Part shown: positions 8,303-16,206 of the stretch, in pieces
How positions within the stretch are numbered: the first letter of the stretch is position 1
How the letters are laid out: every line of letters begins with the position of its first letter
Source of the DNA: Nonomuraea cavernae
GTDB lineage: Bacteria; Actinomycetota; Actinomycetes; Streptosporangiales; Streptosporangiaceae
Assembly (NCBI RefSeq): GCF_014646355.1
Contig: NZ_BMNH01000001.1
Span: 524,675-588,674 of the forward strand
Reading direction: 5' to 3'
DNA length: 64,000 bases
The notes under the pieces: model-generated
The model's input: only the letters and a program-made list of their open reading frames with translations
Told to the model about the DNA's origin: nothing
Database searches by the model: none
Translations under genes and position numbers: made by a program

Positions 8303-8717
8303 GCTTCATTCCACCCCGCCGCGCTGCCGCTGCCGAGGCAAATGCCCCAAATCGTGATCAGGGGACTGTAACCTGCGGCAACGCTCTACTTTGGGGCTCA
8401 TGGCGGCTGCCCGAGGGGAAGGCCCGGAAGGCCCGGAGTTCACGCGAACTGAAGGTTCTTCAGCGGGAACTCACGTGGGTTCGGCATCTCAAGGCCTGCT
8501 TGCCTCGTGGGTTCAGCGCATTGAACGTCGCCAAGAGGGTGTCTCTGATCCCTCTGGCGTTGATCCTTTCGTGCATGGGCCGGAGCTGGGATATCAAGAT
8601 CCAGTCCTTGATCTTGCCGGGATAGCCTGGCTTCCAGCGTCGGCCCGCCCCCCCGGGCGGTCGAACCTCGCCGCCGACCATCCGGCTGGCCGGTCGTCCG
8701 CCAACGTGTCGGCTATG
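8303..8717. other. Non-coding or decayed stretch
   Basis: No frame with a ribosome binding site and recognisable product is seen. Open frames on both strands (for example 8391-8777 plus) lack family features. The position between accessory genes suggests decayed DNA. Confidence 0.35.
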
Positions 8718-9080
8718 TCAATCGGTCGCGCTGGCGTGCACGGCGATGATTCGCCAGCCGTGCGTCTCGCCGTATAGCCAAGTACGGGTGTAGCGCATCC
8801 TGGCCGCGAACGGCTCACCGGAGACCGTCCCTTCGACGGTGCCGAGAAACCACGTCACCCCGGTGCGCCCATCGGCGAGCACGGTCAACTCTTCCTCGGC
8901 CACTTTCGTCACGACCTGCGCCCGAGTGCGGTGCAGCTCCAGATCGTCCGCCTTGGTCGCAACGTTCGCACCGAAGGTAAAGATCAGCCGATCATCCAGC
9001 AGCCGATCCAGGGCCTCGACATCTCCAGCGAGCTGCGCGGCCTGGAGTCGGCGCTCGGCGTCCCGCAAGTCCTCCATCAT
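8718..9080 (-). CDS. DUF4440/SnoaL-like (NTF2 fold) protein
   Basis: A 120-residue protein with the small cone-shaped NTF2-like fold: an N-terminal helical part (AQLAGDVEALDRLLDDRLIF), then strands with TKADDLELHRT and a final YTRTWLYGETHGWRIIAVHA. Members serve as small isomerases, toxin immunity proteins or ligand-binding proteins; no substrate can be named. ATG 9080 is used because GGAGGGTGG lies just upstream; the longer open frame from 9230 has no such site. Confidence 0.75.
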   Translation of the reverse strand: MMEDLRDAERRLQAAQLAGDVEALDRLLDDRLIFTFGANVATKADDLELHRTRAQVVTKVAEEELTVLADGRTGVTWFLGTVEGTVSGEPFAARMRYTRTWLYGETHGWRIIAVHASATD

Positions 9081-9210
9081 GAGATCCACCCTCCCAGCCA
9101 GCGCCGTATCCGCGCCAGGAGGTTCACGCTCGGCTGATCTTCGCAGTCCGATCCAGGGACTCCGATCGTTGATTCGCGACGGTCGAGGATTGAAACACCC
9201 TCCAAGAGTG

Positions 9211-9490
9211 TCAGCGGAGAGCGGCTTCAAGCGCGTCCGGCAGAGCAGTGTTGGTGATGACCAGTTCGTCGCCCAGGTTGAGGATGCGCACCTCGCCGTG
9301 ATCGAGTCCGAGCCGGACGGCGTTGGTGACCCAGAGCTTGCCGACCGGGGAGGTCTCCATCGCGGTGTGCTGAGTGAGCAGCAGGTGGGGGTTATGCGAG
9401 GGTTGCCCAGGTCGATGTCGTCGAGCCGGAGGTCGCGGATTTCGGTGCCACTTGAGCCCGGCCGCCCGGCGAGAATATTCGTGAGAATGA
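9211..9490 (-). pseudogene. Degraded XerD-like tyrosine recombinase/transposase
   Basis: Read on the minus strand, about 9420-9480 encodes GTEIRDLRLDDIDLGN and 9211-9405 encodes NPHLLLTQHTAMETSPVGKL followed by about 40 more residues. Both pieces match the order of actinobacterial tyrosine recombinases (DLRLDDIDL, then NPHLL...QTAMETGPVS), but they lie in different frames with the linking segment missing, and the end is cut before the catalytic C-terminus. It is a second recombinase remnant in this island. Confidence 0.6.
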
Positions 9491-9997
9491 GCGGGCCTTA
9501 CTGATCAGAGCTCGGAGTGATGGCGAGTCGGGTGCGTAACACCCGGTCACCTCCATAGGTGACGATCGTCGTGGCGGGAACCGCGCCCCGATCCCCACAT
9601 ACAAATTGGTCGACAGCGGTCTCCACGATCCCGTCGAGCAGTTCCGGCACGACGAGGTTGCCGTTCACGAGTGTGCGATGCCCGGCAACGTCGCGAACGG
9701 CACGATTCCCACGCGTTGCGGATCCTCGGGCTCGAGCACGCCCTGTTCCTGCTCGATCAGGGCGTTCATCAGCCCGAACGACGCGGCGGCGACCATGGCG
9801 AACCGGTCGCGACCTCGACTGGAACCGCGACGCTAAATGGCCGCCTATGGCGAAGTATGCCGTGGCCGCCTTCAGTCTGGTCTGGCGCGGATCGCTTGAG
9901 GCTGCGGCCGTCCGATTAGCGACATGAAAGTCTGGGGCACATCCAGGCCGCTAGCATGATGGATACCAAATAGCCGCTATTTAAAGGACGTTACCTC
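9491..9997. other. Decayed spacer upstream of the EACC1-caspase locus
   Basis: Fragments with some coding look (plus strand about 9590-9690, including GLHDPVEQFRHDEVAVHEC) lack starts and continuity. The last 50 bases before 9998 are A/T-rich (ATACCAAATAGCCGCTATTTAAAGG) and may hold the promoter of the EACC1 gene. Confidence 0.35.
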
Positions 9998-10390
9998 GTG
10001 TCTGAGATGTCCGATCCAGTAGACCTGCAGGTAGTTGTCGAGGGTGCAGAGGCCGCGCCCCACACTGTGGCGTTGTTCAACTGGCTTGGTCTGGAGGACG
10101 AACTGCGAGGACGGGTACGGCCTCAGCGGCGAGCACCCGAGCCGGGAGAGATGGGCGCGTCGGTGGAGTTGCTGACGGTGGCGGTGGGCTCCGGTGGCGC
10201 GATGGTGGTGCTGATCCAATCGGTGTGCACCTGGCTTACCTCCCGCCGTGCCGACGTCAAGGTCACCATCAGCGCTGCCGACGGGCGGCGTATCGAGGTG
10301 GATATCCATCGTGCTGCGGACCCGATGGCGGTGCTGCGCGAGGTGGCGGAACAGTTCCCGGCGGCTGTCGAGCGGCATAGTGAGTCGTAA
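9998..10390 (+). CDS. Effector-associated constant component EACC1
   Basis: A 130-residue protein that fits the EACC1 family described with actinobacterial NTP-dependent and peptidase-based conflict systems. It has an N-terminal strand pattern (DLQVVVEGAEAAP), the GEMGASVELLTVAVGSGGAM hydrophobic segment at about residues 51-80 that is probably membrane-spanning, and a C-terminal strand-rich part (ADVKVTISAADGRRIEVD). EACC1 genes sit next to caspase- or trypsin-like effectors and are thought to couple to them. Here the gene overlaps the caspase gene by 11 bp in another frame. The start codon is GTG at 9998; the preceding bases ttaaaggacgttacctc contain AAAGGA. Confidence 0.78.
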   Translation: MSEMSDPVDLQVVVEGAEAAPHTVALFNWLGLEDELRGRVRPQRRAPEPGEMGASVELLTVAVGSGGAMVVLIQSVCTWLTSRRADVKVTISAADGRRIEVDIHRAADPMAVLREVAEQFPAAVERHSES

Positions 10391-12038
10391 GCCGCTCCTG
10401 GATGGTAGGAGCAGCCGGGCGGTGCTCATCGGGGCAGGCACCTTCCGCGACCCGGAGTTGCCTGACATCCCGGCTGTGCACACGAATCTGGAAGACCTGC
10501 GCCAAGTGCTGACGCATCCCGTACATGGCCTCCTCACAGCCGATCATTGCCAGGTATTGGCCGATCCCGCAGACCAGGCCGCTGTCGGCGTGGCCTTGAC
10601 CGCCGCTGTCCGCGAGGCGGAGGATCTGCTGCTGGTCTATTACTGCGGGCACGGGGTCCTCGACGACACCGGAGTGCTGCACTTCGCTCTGACCGGCACG
10701 AATGCCGAGCACGTCGGCTTTTCCGCCATCCACGTCGACCTTGTCAAACGCATGGTCGGTAGCGCTCGCGCCAAAGCCCGCGTGCTCCTACTGGACTGCT
10801 GCTTCTCCGGCCAAGCCGTCACAGTCATGAGCAGCCGGAGGAGCCTCGCCCTGGGGCAGCTTGACCTGACGGGCACCTATACCTTGACGTCCACGCCTGC
10901 CACCTCCCTCTCTCACGCCCCACTCGGTGCCCGGAACACCGCCTTCACCGGAGCGTTGCTGAACGCACTACGCGTACCCGGCCCGCTCACCCTGGATCAG
11001 ATCCACCGCCACATCGACCAAGAACTGGTTGGCCGAGGTCTCCCCCGCCCGCAACGCCGCTCCGTCGGCACCGCCGGAAACCTCACCGTGACACGGGGGC
11101 CGATCAAACCCCCGCCCCCACCTGCTGTCCCCCGACTGTCCTCTCAACAAGGACCCCGTCCGGCCACTTCCCGCTCCCGCAAGAAGCCGCCGAGCGCTAT
11201 GGCGAAGACGGGCCGTGCCCTGCTCGCGATGTTGCCGCTCGCTTTGCTCCAGGGCAGCACCTACGTACCCCAGGCGCCAGACCCATTCCTCGATGCCACG
11301 CGCATAGTGGCGGGAGTCTGGAAAGACGACGAAGGAAATCGCAATGACGAAGCAGATTCGAGCTACAACGAAGACGTAATCACTGGATTGCTTGATTTTG
11401 CCGACTTCGAAGGAGATATCACATTCAAGAAGGTTGCGCGAGAAGAAGCGATAAGAACGCTGATGACGCGCGGGGTTCACATCGCCGGCACGCTGGGCAT
11501 AACCCCATCCAGAGAAAGAGAAGTCGACTTTGTCGGTCCGCTCGCGTCCTCGCGACTGGGCGTATTGGTTCGCCGCCAAGAAAAAGGTATCGAGAAAATT
11601 CCCGACCTTTCCGGGCGGCGTGTATGCACGATTGCGGGTTCGACGACAACCGACTCTTTGGTGAAGGTCGAAAAGGGGGCACAGATCGTCACGGAAGAGG
11701 GTCTTGGCGGCTGCCTCACCAGGCTATATCAGCGTAACGCGGACGCGATCGTCGGAGACCGGTTGACACTCGCCGGCATGCAGTTAGCGGAGCAACTAGG
11801 TACTAAACTTATCGAGGGGATCAGCTTCGGCGATCGGGAATCCACGGGATTCGCGATAGCCAAGGGCAATCATGATACTTGCGAACGCCTCCGAATCGCC
11901 TTGCAAAAATACGTCAGCAGCAAGGACTGGCAGAAGCACTTCAGCGAACGTCTGCCTCTGACGCAGGATTTCCTTGAAGCGCAACCCAGCTCGGAAGAGA
12001 TTAACAAAATGTCTTGCCGAGCAAGCGCGGCAGGCTGA
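10380..12038 (+). CDS. Caspase peptidase - TM - extracellular solute-binding domain fusion (EACC1-associated)
   Basis: A 552-residue protein in three parts. Residues about 12-235 are a caspase/metacaspase-like peptidase with the catalytic His in YYCGHGVLDD (His91) and the Cys in LLLDCCFSGQ (Cys141). A Pro-rich linker (about 240-270) and a basic SRSRKK patch precede a single hydrophobic helix at about 279-296, so the peptidase is probably cytosolic and the rest outside. Residues about 306-541 resemble family-3 solute-binding proteins of the glutamate type (ITPSREREVDFVGPL, then DLSGRRVCTIAGSTT). The start GTG 10380 lies inside the EACC1 gene; the longer frame from 10248 only shadows EACC1. The 3' half uses many A/T-ending codons unlike its neighbours, suggesting a different origin of the sensor domain. 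Confidence 0.85.
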   Translation: MSRKPLLDGRSSRAVLIGAGTFRDPELPDIPAVHTNLEDLRQVLTHPVHGLLTADHCQVLADPADQAAVGVALTAAVREAEDLLLVYYCGHGVLDDTGVLHFALTGTNAEHVGFSAIHVDLVKRMVGSARAKARVLLLDCCFSGQAVTVMSSRRSLALGQLDLTGTYTLTSTPATSLSHAPLGARNTAFTGALLNALRVPGPLTLDQIHRHIDQELVGRGLPRPQRRSVGTAGNLTVTRGPIKPPPPPAVPRLSSQQGPRPATSRSRKKPPSAMAKTGRALLAMLPLALLQGSTYVPQAPDPFLDATRIVAGVWKDDEGNRNDEADSSYNEDVITGLLDFADFEGDITFKKVAREEAIRTLMTRGVHIAGTLGITPSREREVDFVGPLASSRLGVLVRRQEKGIEKIPDLSGRRVCTIAGSTTTDSLVKVEKGAQIVTEEGLGGCLTRLYQRNADAIVGDRLTLAGMQLAEQLGTKLIEGISFGDRESTGFAIAKGNHDTCERLRIALQKYVSSKDWQKHFSERLPLTQDFLEAQPSSEEINKMSCRASAAG

Positions 12039-12103
12039 GCGGCAGGTTCGGCCGGCAGTCCGTGCGCGGCGGTTACCGCGCGATCTCCTCCTGGCTTGCG
12101 CCC

Positions 12104-12979
12104 CTATTTCCAGGTGCGATCGAGGAAGTCGGCGATCAGCGGTGCGATCTCGGGCAGGTGGGTTTCCAGGGCGAAGTGGCCGGTGTCGAACACGTGCAGT
12201 TCGGCGTCGGGAAGGTCCCGCAGGTAGGCACGGGCGCCGGGTTCGGGGAAGAACGGGTCGCGGACGCCCCAGGTGATGAGCATGGGCGGGGTGTGCGTGC
12301 GGAGCCAGGTCTGCCAGCGGCCATAGCGCTCGACGTTCGAGTGATAGTCGAAGGCCAGCGCGACCTGCGCCTCCTTGCGGCCGGGCAGGTCAAGGAAGTG
12401 CTGGTCGAGCAGCCAACCGTCCGGGGCCAGCACCGCGAGGTCGCGTACGCCGGTCTCGTACTGCATGCGCGTACCTGCAAGGGTCAGCAGATCGCGGATC
12501 GTCTCCTCCGCGCCGGGCGTGTCCGGGCGTAGCGAGATGAAGTCCCGGGCACCGTCCGACAGGCCCTCGTCGTAGGCGTTGCCGTTCTGCACGATGAGGC
12601 CCGCGATCCACTCGGGGTGCCGATCGGCGAGCCGGAAGCCGATCGGCGCGCCGAAGTCGAACACGTACATCACGAACCGCGTCAGACCGAGTGCGCGCAC
12701 GAGGCCCTCGGTGACGTCCGCGAGCCGGTCGAAGGAGTAGGTGAAGTCGTCCGGGGCCGCGGTGTGGCCGAAGCCGGGGTAGTCGGGCGCGATGAGCCGG
12801 TAACGCGAGCCGAGGACGTCGATGAGGCGACGGAACTGGTGAGAGCCGGAGGGGAAGCCGTGCAGGAGCAGCAGCACCGGCGCGTCGGGCCGCTCGGGCA
12901 GGGACTCCCGGTAGAAGACCTGGACCCCGCCGACGTCGAGGTGACGGTGGGCGGTGCGGGCGATCGCAGGGGGAAGCAT
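12104..12979 (-). CDS. Alpha/beta hydrolase, epoxide hydrolase/haloalkane dehalogenase-like
   Basis: A 291-residue alpha/beta hydrolase. The oxyanion motif is HGFPSGSHQF (about residues 39-48). The nucleophile elbow reads VFDFGAPIGF, so the nucleophile is Asp as in epoxide hydrolases and haloalkane dehalogenases rather than Ser. The acid is Asp in WGVRDPFFP and the base is His in DTGHFALE near the C-terminus. Substrate unknown. The start ATG 12979 is preceded by AGAGAGG. A phased array of inverted half-sites lies 133-212 bp upstream and probably controls it. Confidence 0.85.
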   Translation of the reverse strand: MLPPAIARTAHRHLDVGGVQVFYRESLPERPDAPVLLLLHGFPSGSHQFRRLIDVLGSRYRLIAPDYPGFGHTAAPDDFTYSFDRLADVTEGLVRALGLTRFVMYVFDFGAPIGFRLADRHPEWIAGLIVQNGNAYDEGLSDGARDFISLRPDTPGAEETIRDLLTLAGTRMQYETGVRDLAVLAPDGWLLDQHFLDLPGRKEAQVALAFDYHSNVERYGRWQTWLRTHTPPMLITWGVRDPFFPEPGARAYLRDLPDAELHVFDTGHFALETHLPEIAPLIADFLDRTWK

Positions 12980-13111
12980 GTCTACTACCTCTCTCGGCCG
13001 TGGGGAAGGTGCCGCTGCTTTGCTGCCACAGCGCGACCAGCGGGGTGCCGTCGCGGCCGAGAAGGGGCTCATGCGGAATCTCCGGAGTGGACGTGACGAA
13101 CACCGTCGATA

Positions 13112-13191
13112 TCTAACGCATACCTTCCCTTCTGGGCGTTAGAAATATGACAGAGGTGTCCTAACGTCGTCAACCCGGAGATACCGTTAGA
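13112..13191. promoter_or_regulatory. Array of four alternating CTAACG half-sites at 24-bp spacing
   Basis: The core CTAACG occurs at 13113-13118 and 13161-13166, and its reverse complement CGTTAG at 13137-13142 and 13185-13190. The four half-sites are exactly 24 bp apart and alternate in orientation; the first pair extends to TCTAACGC/GCGTTAGA. The array is upstream of the hydrolase gene and looks like an operator for a multimeric regulator. Confidence 0.6.
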
Positions 13192-13234
13192 AACGTGGAA
13201 GTGTCGGCCACTTCCCTTCTCGCGAAGCCGGGGG

Positions 13235-13477
13235 TCAGAGCGCGGGGCGGCGGTGCTCGGCGAGGAGGCGGCCGTTGTGGGTGACCCGGGCGCGCTCGTA
13301 CGGGCACAGGGGGCGGGTCACGTAAGACCGAGCGAGGGCGTCGGCGTCCTGGCGGCCGATGCCCCAGCCGACGGTGTGCCACCGCGCCTCCGTACCGGTG
13401 GTGTCCAGGACGGTGATCTCGAACAGTCGTGCGGGCGTGCACCTGGTGTGGCCATGTCCGGTTGTCGCCTGATTCAT
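13235..13477 (-). CDS. Small hypothetical protein
   Basis: An 80-residue protein with a strand-rich start (RLFEITVLDTTGTEARWHTV) and a basic C-terminus (HNGRLLAEHRRPAL). It has an ATG with GGAGC upstream and a composition like neighbouring genes. No family is recognised. It is isolated between the operator-like array and the ECF sigma gene and could be a small accessory protein of mobile origin. Confidence 0.45.
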   Translation of the reverse strand: MNQATTGHGHTRCTPARLFEITVLDTTGTEARWHTVGWGIGRQDADALARSYVTRPLCPYERARVTHNGRLLAEHRRPAL

Positions 13478-13635
13478 GGCCAGAACGTGCTCCGCTCCGG
13501 CGGTGAGTAAACCGGCTCATCCGCGCGCCACCCCCATGACGTCCCCTAAGTCCTGAAAAATCGCCCGATAGCGGGAACCGGCCCTCCCTGCGGCGGCAAA
13601 TACCTGCGTAACCGCCGATACCGGAGAGGCAGCAG

Positions 13636-14241
13636 ATGCGACCACAGAGTCCACCGATGGACCAGGAGACGCTGGGCGACGCGGACATCATCGCCCGCTC
13701 CAGGGATGACCCCGAGCGCTTCGCCGCCCTGTTCACCCGGCACGCCCCCGCGCTCAAGCGGTACGTCGTGCGCAGGCTGGGCGCCGAGGCGGCCGAGGAC
13801 GTCGTGGCGGAGACGTTCGTGGCGGCGTTCCGGCAGCGCGCCCGCTACGACCTGACGCGCGCCGACGCGCGGCCCTGGCTGTACGGCATCGCGACCAACC
13901 TCATCGGCCGGCACCGCCGCGGCGAGATCGCGCTGTACCGGGCGCTCGCCCGCACCGGCGTCGACCCCGTCACGGAACCGTTCACCGACGGGGTGGAGTC
14001 ACGGGTGGCCGCGTCGGGGGCGCGGGCCGCGCTCGCGGGCGCCCTGGCGAAGCTGCCCGGCGGGCACCGCGACGCGCTGCTGCTGGTCACCTGGGGCGAG
14101 CTGAGCTACGAGGAAGCGGCCAGGTCACTGGGGGTGGCCGTGGGCACGATCCGCTCACGGGTGAACAGGGCCAGGGCGAAGCTGCGCCGCTCCCTGCGCG
14201 ACATCGATCCGACCACTTCATACGAGGAGTACGGCCAATGA
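13636..14241 (+). CDS. ECF RNA polymerase sigma factor
   Basis: A 201-residue sigma-70 family protein with only regions 2 and 4. Region 2 covers about residues 28-95 (FAALFTRHAPALKRYVVRRL, then DVVAETFVAAFR) and includes the conserved RPWLYGIATNLI. Region 4 covers about residues 135-190 (LPGGHRDALLLVTWGELSYE, then VAVGTIRSRVNRARAKLR). It directs RNA polymerase to a small regulon. The ATG follows GGAGAGG. Its stop overlaps the next gene (ATGA), which is the usual CU044_5270 partner rather than a classic anti-sigma factor with a zinc motif. Confidence 0.92.
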   Translation: MRPQSPPMDQETLGDADIIARSRDDPERFAALFTRHAPALKRYVVRRLGAEAAEDVVAETFVAAFRQRARYDLTRADARPWLYGIATNLIGRHRRGEIALYRALARTGVDPVTEPFTDGVESRVAASGARAALAGALAKLPGGHRDALLLVTWGELSYEEAARSLGVAVGTIRSRVNRARAKLRRSLRDIDPTTSYEEYGQ

Positions 14242-15143
14242 ACGAACTGGAGCTGCTCGACCGGCTGCGCGCCGAGGTCCCGCCGCGGCAGGACCTGCGC
14301 GCCGAGGAGGCCCGGCTGCACGCGGCCATCGCGACGCCGCACCAGGCTCGCCGCCCCAAGCGTGTGGCACGGCTGAGCTGGGGCTTGACGCTGGCCGGGG
14401 CCACCATGGCGGCCGCCGTGCTGGTGGTGCCCCGGCTCGACTCCGGCCCCGCGCCCGACGTGGAGACCGGTCTGACCGGTCTGACCGCGGCGAAGGTGCT
14501 GGAGAACGCCGCGCTCGTCGCCGAGCGCACCGATGTTCCCGCTCCCCGTCCGGACCAGTGGTTCTACCTCAAGGAGCAGCAGAGCCTCGACAGGATGCCG
14601 GTCTTCGAGACCTGGTGGCGGATGGACGGCAAGCGGTCCGCCGCCCGCGGGGGCGACGGTGGCGAGGTGAAGGTCGGCGACGAGAAGGGCCGAACCTACC
14701 CGCTCAAGACGCAGCAGGAGGTGGAGGCGTTCCCCGCCGACCCGGACGCGCTCCTCGCCCACCTGCGAGGCATGGACGAGCGGACCGCGCTGTCGATCTG
14801 CGAGCCCGAGTGCCCGGCGGGCACCGAGGACGACGTCAAGGCGTTCGGCATCCTGCAGTGGTACATGAAGTTCGGCCCGATCATCCCGCCGGACACCGCC
14901 GCCACCATGTTCCGCGCCATGGCCCGCATCCCGAACGTCAAGATCGAGGAGAACGTGTCCACGGCCGACGGCCGCACCGGGCTCGGCGTCGTGCTGGACC
15001 TGGGTGAGGCGGGCAAGGGCTACACGATTCTGGACCCGGCCGACTATCACTACCTGGGCGCCAAGAGCGTGCGCGATGGCGAGGAGTGGGCCATGTCGGT
15101 CCTGGGGGCCGGACTCGTGGACCAGCCGGGTCAGACGCCCTGA
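14238..15143 (+). CDS. CU044_5270 family protein (ECF sigma partner)
   Basis: A 301-residue protein that begins with a short cytosolic part (MNELELLDRLRAEVPP), then one membrane helix at about residues 48-68 (GLTLAGATMAAAVLVV) and a large extracellular domain. The layout and its overlap with an ECF sigma gene match the CU044_5270 family of actinomycetes. A role as membrane-bound regulator or output of the sigma factor is inferred from this constant pairing. It lacks an HxxxCxxC anti-sigma motif. Confidence 0.85.
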   Translation: MNELELLDRLRAEVPPRQDLRAEEARLHAAIATPHQARRPKRVARLSWGLTLAGATMAAAVLVVPRLDSGPAPDVETGLTGLTAAKVLENAALVAERTDVPAPRPDQWFYLKEQQSLDRMPVFETWWRMDGKRSAARGGDGGEVKVGDEKGRTYPLKTQQEVEAFPADPDALLAHLRGMDERTALSICEPECPAGTEDDVKAFGILQWYMKFGPIIPPDTAATMFRAMARIPNVKIEENVSTADGRTGLGVVLDLGEAGKGYTILDPADYHYLGAKSVRDGEEWAMSVLGAGLVDQPGQTP

Positions 15144-15204
15144 CGACCAGTCTCCGGGCACGGCGTCCCTGGGGTCATCCGCCCGCCGGCGTAGGACGTC
15201 GCGC

Positions 15205-16083
15205 CTATGTGGGGGCCGCGTGACAGGCGAGGCAGGCGTCGCTCGACGCGGTGGGCGCGGTGTAGTCCTCGGGCAGGAGGAAGGCCAGCACGCGATGACT
15301 CTCTCCTGCCCGCACCGGAGTGAGTGTGGTGATGGTCAACCGGACGTGATGGTGCCGGTCGTCCGCTTGGCGGGGGTCGGTGTAGCCGGGCTCGCGAAAG
15401 AGCATCGGCCGGGAGGGGCCTTGGACGAGCAGATCGGTGCCGCCGGCCCAGATGCGTTTGGCGTCGGGGCTCCGGTCGCAGATGTCGTTCACCACGGCCG
15501 TGAGCTCGTGGCCGCGCCGTGACCGCATCGCCCAGCCGCGGACCAGCGACATCAGCGCCGTCGCCTCGTACTCCCATTCGACCATGACGTGCTTGGAGTG
15601 CTCGTGCAGGAAGAACCAGTGCAGGATCGTGCGCTCGTCGGCGGGCATGGCGGTGAAGTCGCAGATCCAGCGGGCGAACTCGGCATTCTGCCCCTGGAAG
15701 TTCCACAAGCCGTCGGTCACGTAGGCGGGATGCGGTTCCAGGGCGTTGACCAGTCGGTGCAGGGCCGGGTCGGGCTCGGCGGTGCCGTGGGGCTCGGGCG
15801 GCGGGGTGCCGTTCGCGAGATACCACAGGACGCTGCGCTCGTCCTGGCTGAGCTGGAGTGCTGAGGCGATGGCCTCGAGGAGTTCGGGGGTGGGGCGATG
15901 TTCGGCGCCCTGTTCCAGCGCGCTGATCGTACGGATGGAATACCCCGTGATGTACGCCAGGTCCTCCTGCGTAAGGGTGCCTCCGCGGCGGGATCGTCGT
16001 GCGGGGAGCCCCGCCTGGCCGAGGGTGATCCTGGCACGGCGTTCGCGCAGGAACTGGCCAAGGAGTTCGCGGCTCTCGTTCAG
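15205..16083 (-). CDS. XRE-family regulator with MmyB-like ligand-binding domain, non-canonical start
   Basis: The minus-strand frame reads through from 16083 to the stop at 15205 (292 residues). It contains LNESRELLGQFLRERRARIT, an HTH (LTQEDLAYITGYSIRTISAL) and a C-terminal MmyB-like PAS-type domain (VTDGLWNFQGQNAEFARWI and later ADERTILHWFF). No ATG, GTG or TTG lies between the upstream in-frame TAG and the HTH. The best start is CTG 16083, placed after GAGGGGGAAG; a one-base indel in the G5 run that would link to ATG 16103 is the alternative. Starting at the first GTG (15720) would delete the DNA-binding domain. It is divergent from a DUF998 gene, a common pairing, and probably regulates it. 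Confidence 0.75.
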   Translation of the reverse strand: MNESRELLGQFLRERRARITLGQAGLPARRSRRGGTLTQEDLAYITGYSIRTISALEQGAEHRPTPELLEAIASALQLSQDERSVLWYLANGTPPPEPHGTAEPDPALHRLVNALEPHPAYVTDGLWNFQGQNAEFARWICDFTAMPADERTILHWFFLHEHSKHVMVEWEYEATALMSLVRGWAMRSRRGHELTAVVNDICDRSPDAKRIWAGGTDLLVQGPSRPMLFREPGYTDPRQADDRHHHVRLTITTLTPVRAGESHRVLAFLLPEDYTAPTASSDACLACHAAPT

Positions 16084-16206
16084 CGTCTTCCCCCTCGCCG
16101 CATCAAGCAGGAAATGGCGTTGCCGGTAACGCTATCGCTGGTGACGGCATGCCGGGAACTCAGTTTGCTCTGGTGCCTCGGCGACGCCGTTCTGAAGATT
16201 GCCGAT

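Noticed and set aside
12390..13103. 237-codon minus-strand frame beside the hydrolase
   Set aside because: It overlaps the hydrolase gene in another frame and is extremely Arg-rich.
13170..13757. 195-codon minus-strand frame overlapping the small protein and sigma gene
   Set aside because: Out-of-frame shadow; no ribosome binding site and no domain.
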